NCBI GenBank assembly: GCA_903872005.1
Contig: CAIQJD010000025.1
Coordinates: 1 to 6,307 of the forward strand
DNA: 6,307 bases
Direction: 5' to 3'
Source of the DNA: an uncultured bacterium
GTDB taxonomy: Bacteria > Chloroflexota > Anaerolineae > JACIWP01
In this document: in pieces, positions 5,178 through 6,307 of the stretch
Position numbering within the stretch: the stretch's first letter is position 1
Layout: each line of letters starts with the position of its first letter
Translations under genes and position numbers: made by a program
Notes under the pieces: model-generated
The model's input: the letters and a program-made list of their open reading frames with translations, nothing else
Told to the model about the DNA's origin: nothing
Databases searched by the model: none

Positions 5178-6128
5178 ATGTTGAAAGTAGAAGAGCTTCG
5201 CAAGCGTTGGCAGGGCGTCGTAGACCCCATCATTACAGTTTTCAACGATGACGGCACTCCCGATTTGGCCGGCACGCAGTTCAACGTGCAATGGCTGATC
5301 AACAAGGGCGCGCGCATGGGCAACACGATCCTGTTGGCGGCCGGCTCCGGCGGCGACTTCTCTTCCATGACGGTTGAGGAACGTAAGCAGGTGATCACAG
5401 CCATCGCCGAAGTCGCCAAGGACAAGGTCCCGGTCCTGGCCGGCGTCCAATCCACCAACGTGCGCGACACCATCGCCCTGTGCCAGCACTGCGAGAAGAT
5501 CGGCATTGACGCCGTGCAAATCTCCGGGGCGTACTACTACGACGGCCGGCCCGGCGACGTGATGGCCTGGATGAAGCAAGTGGCCCGCCACACCGGCATC
5601 GCCTTCGCCGTCTACAATAACTGGTACACCGGCTACAACATGCCGCTGGATCTGGTCGAAGAGATCCTCGACACCATCCCCAACGCCGTCGCGGTCAAAT
5701 GGGGCACGCCGGATAACTGGAGCTACACCGCCGGCCTGCGCCGCTTCCTGCCCAAGGCCGTCTGCTGCGATAACAACTTCACGCCGGTCATCTCCTGGCT
5801 ATATGGCTGCCAGGTCTTCATCAGCCACCACCCCAACTTCTACCCGGAGCATTCGTGGCGCGTGCAGAAGCTGCTGCAAGCCGGCAAATTCGCCGAAGCA
5901 CAGGCCGAATGGGATCGCGCCAAGGAACCCTGGGCGAAGATCACCGGCAAGGTCGGCGCGCAAACCGGCGGCGAGGGCGTCTTCGTGCGTCCGATGCTGG
6001 AAATCGTCGGCCTGAAGTACGGCAAGACGCCGCTCCCCGGCCGCGATGAGGCCATCACGCCGGAAATCAAGAAGGCGTATGCCGACTACTGGAAGCAGAT
6101 GCAAGCCTTCGAGGCGACGCAGAAGTAG
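5178..6128 (+). CDS. Dihydrodipicolinate synthase/N-acetylneuraminate lyase family aldolase, substrate unknown
   Basis: This 316-residue class I aldolase of the DapA/NanA superfamily is a TIM barrel that forms a Schiff base with a keto acid, usually pyruvate. The Schiff-base lysine is Lys174 in AVAVKWGTPD. The partner tyrosine is Tyr146 in FAVYNNWYTG. VLAGVQSTNVRDTIALC (87-103) and DAVQISGAYYY (111-121) are also typical. Two sites differ from lysine-pathway DapA: the GTTGE loop is GSGGD (56-60), and the arginine of YNVPGRTG that binds aspartate semialdehyde is missing. Hence I infer another substrate, perhaps a sugar acid or other keto acid. The start is ATG 5178, with AGGA 11 bases upstream. 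The gene has its own promoter, faces away from the fab operon, and is followed 73 bp later by a probable transporter, which suggests uptake plus catabolism. Confidence 0.85.
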   Translation: MLKVEELRKRWQGVVDPIITVFNDDGTPDLAGTQFNVQWLINKGARMGNTILLAAGSGGDFSSMTVEERKQVITAIAEVAKDKVPVLAGVQSTNVRDTIALCQHCEKIGIDAVQISGAYYYDGRPGDVMAWMKQVARHTGIAFAVYNNWYTGYNMPLDLVEEILDTIPNAVAVKWGTPDNWSYTAGLRRFLPKAVCCDNNFTPVISWLYGCQVFISHHPNFYPEHSWRVQKLLQAGKFAEAQAEWDRAKEPWAKITGKVGAQTGGEGVFVRPMLEIVGLKYGKTPLPGRDEAITPEIKKAYADYWKQMQAFEATQK

Positions 6129-6143
6129 AGCCTGAGCCTTCCG

Positions 6144-6176
6144 AGACTTCCGAAGTCTGACAGACTTCGGAAGTCT
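6144..6176 (+). terminator. 33-bp perfect inverted repeat, probable terminator
   Basis: Sixteen-base arms (6144-6159 and 6161-6176) pair perfectly around one base. Each half contains its own palindrome, AGACTTC-C-GAAGTCT (6144-6158) and AGACTTC-G-GAAGTCT (6162-6176). A modest T-rich run, TTGTTATT, follows. It lies 15 bases after the aldolase stop, so a rightward intrinsic terminator is likely. The nested symmetry also fits a dispersed intergenic repeat. Confidence 0.65.
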
Positions 6177-6201
6177 TGTTATTCCCCGCATTGGAGAAGC
6201 G

Positions 6202-6307
6202 ATGTCCCCCAAGCGACGCCTGATCTTCCTCTACGCTGTATCGGTCTTCCTCTACTGGATGTCGCTCTATCTCTACGTCCCGACGCTGCCCCTCTATGCC
6301 CAGAGCA
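6202..6307 (+). CDS. N-terminus of a membrane protein, probably an MFS transporter (cut by window edge)
   Basis: Thirty-five codons are visible, translated by hand. ATG 6202-6204 is preceded by GGAG at a 5-base spacing. The product starts with a basic MSPKRRL. It continues into a hydrophobic, aromatic helix (about residues 8-24) and then YLYVPTLPLYAQS. The basic start, the first helix and the VPTLPLYA-type ending are the usual beginning of a major facilitator superfamily permease, where this segment leads into the second helix. The substrate cannot be told. The short distance from the aldolase gene suggests a linked function, but the inverted repeat between them may separate their transcripts. 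Confidence 0.65.
   Translation, partial: MSPKRRLIFLYAVSVFLYWMSLYLYVPTLPLYAQS

Noticed and set aside
4941..5591. Open frame of 216 codons on the minus strand across the divergent spacer
   Set aside because: It covers both promoters and is antisense to the aldolase N-terminus, with no recognisable domain.

Overview
The window looks like a bacterial chromosome segment of high GC content, most likely from a Chloroflexota (Anaerolineae/Caldilineae-like) genome. That assignment is an inference from gene order and protein style: a YceD-L32-FabK-FabD-FabG cluster continuing into an Asp23-family protein, NusB and a TatA-type protein. No rRNA, tRNA, CRISPR array, transposase or phage gene is visible.

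Left and centre (1-4956, minus strand): eight genes are read leftward in the order yceD (DUF177), rpmF (L32), fabK (FMN enoyl-ACP reductase II), fabD (malonyl-CoA:ACP transacylase), fabG (3-oxoacyl-ACP reductase), an Asp23/Gls24-family gene, nusB and a tatA-type gene cut by the window edge. fabK/fabD are 1 base apart and nusB/tatA overlap by 4 bases, so this is very probably one operon. It joins ribosome assembly, type II fatty acid synthesis, rRNA antitermination and protein export. A perfect-consensus sigma-70 promoter (TTGACA, 17 bp, TATAAT) lies just upstream of yceD. The largest internal gap, between rpmF and fabK, holds three consecutive hairpins. The last is followed by a T-rich run and looks like a leaky terminator or attenuator.

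Right (4969-6307, plus strand): a 209-bp divergent spacer carries a second strong promoter facing right. It serves a gene of the dihydrodipicolinate synthase/N-acetylneuraminate lyase aldolase family whose active-site loops differ from true DapA. A 33-bp perfect inverted repeat follows the gene. The first 35 codons of a membrane protein, probably an MFS transporter, run off the right edge.

Most of this is ordinary housekeeping. I do not see a clear new biological system. The points most worth a second look are the structured rpmF-fabK spacer, the strong excess of the palindrome GCCGGC across genes and spacers, the aldolase with altered active-site loops, and the nested palindrome behind it.
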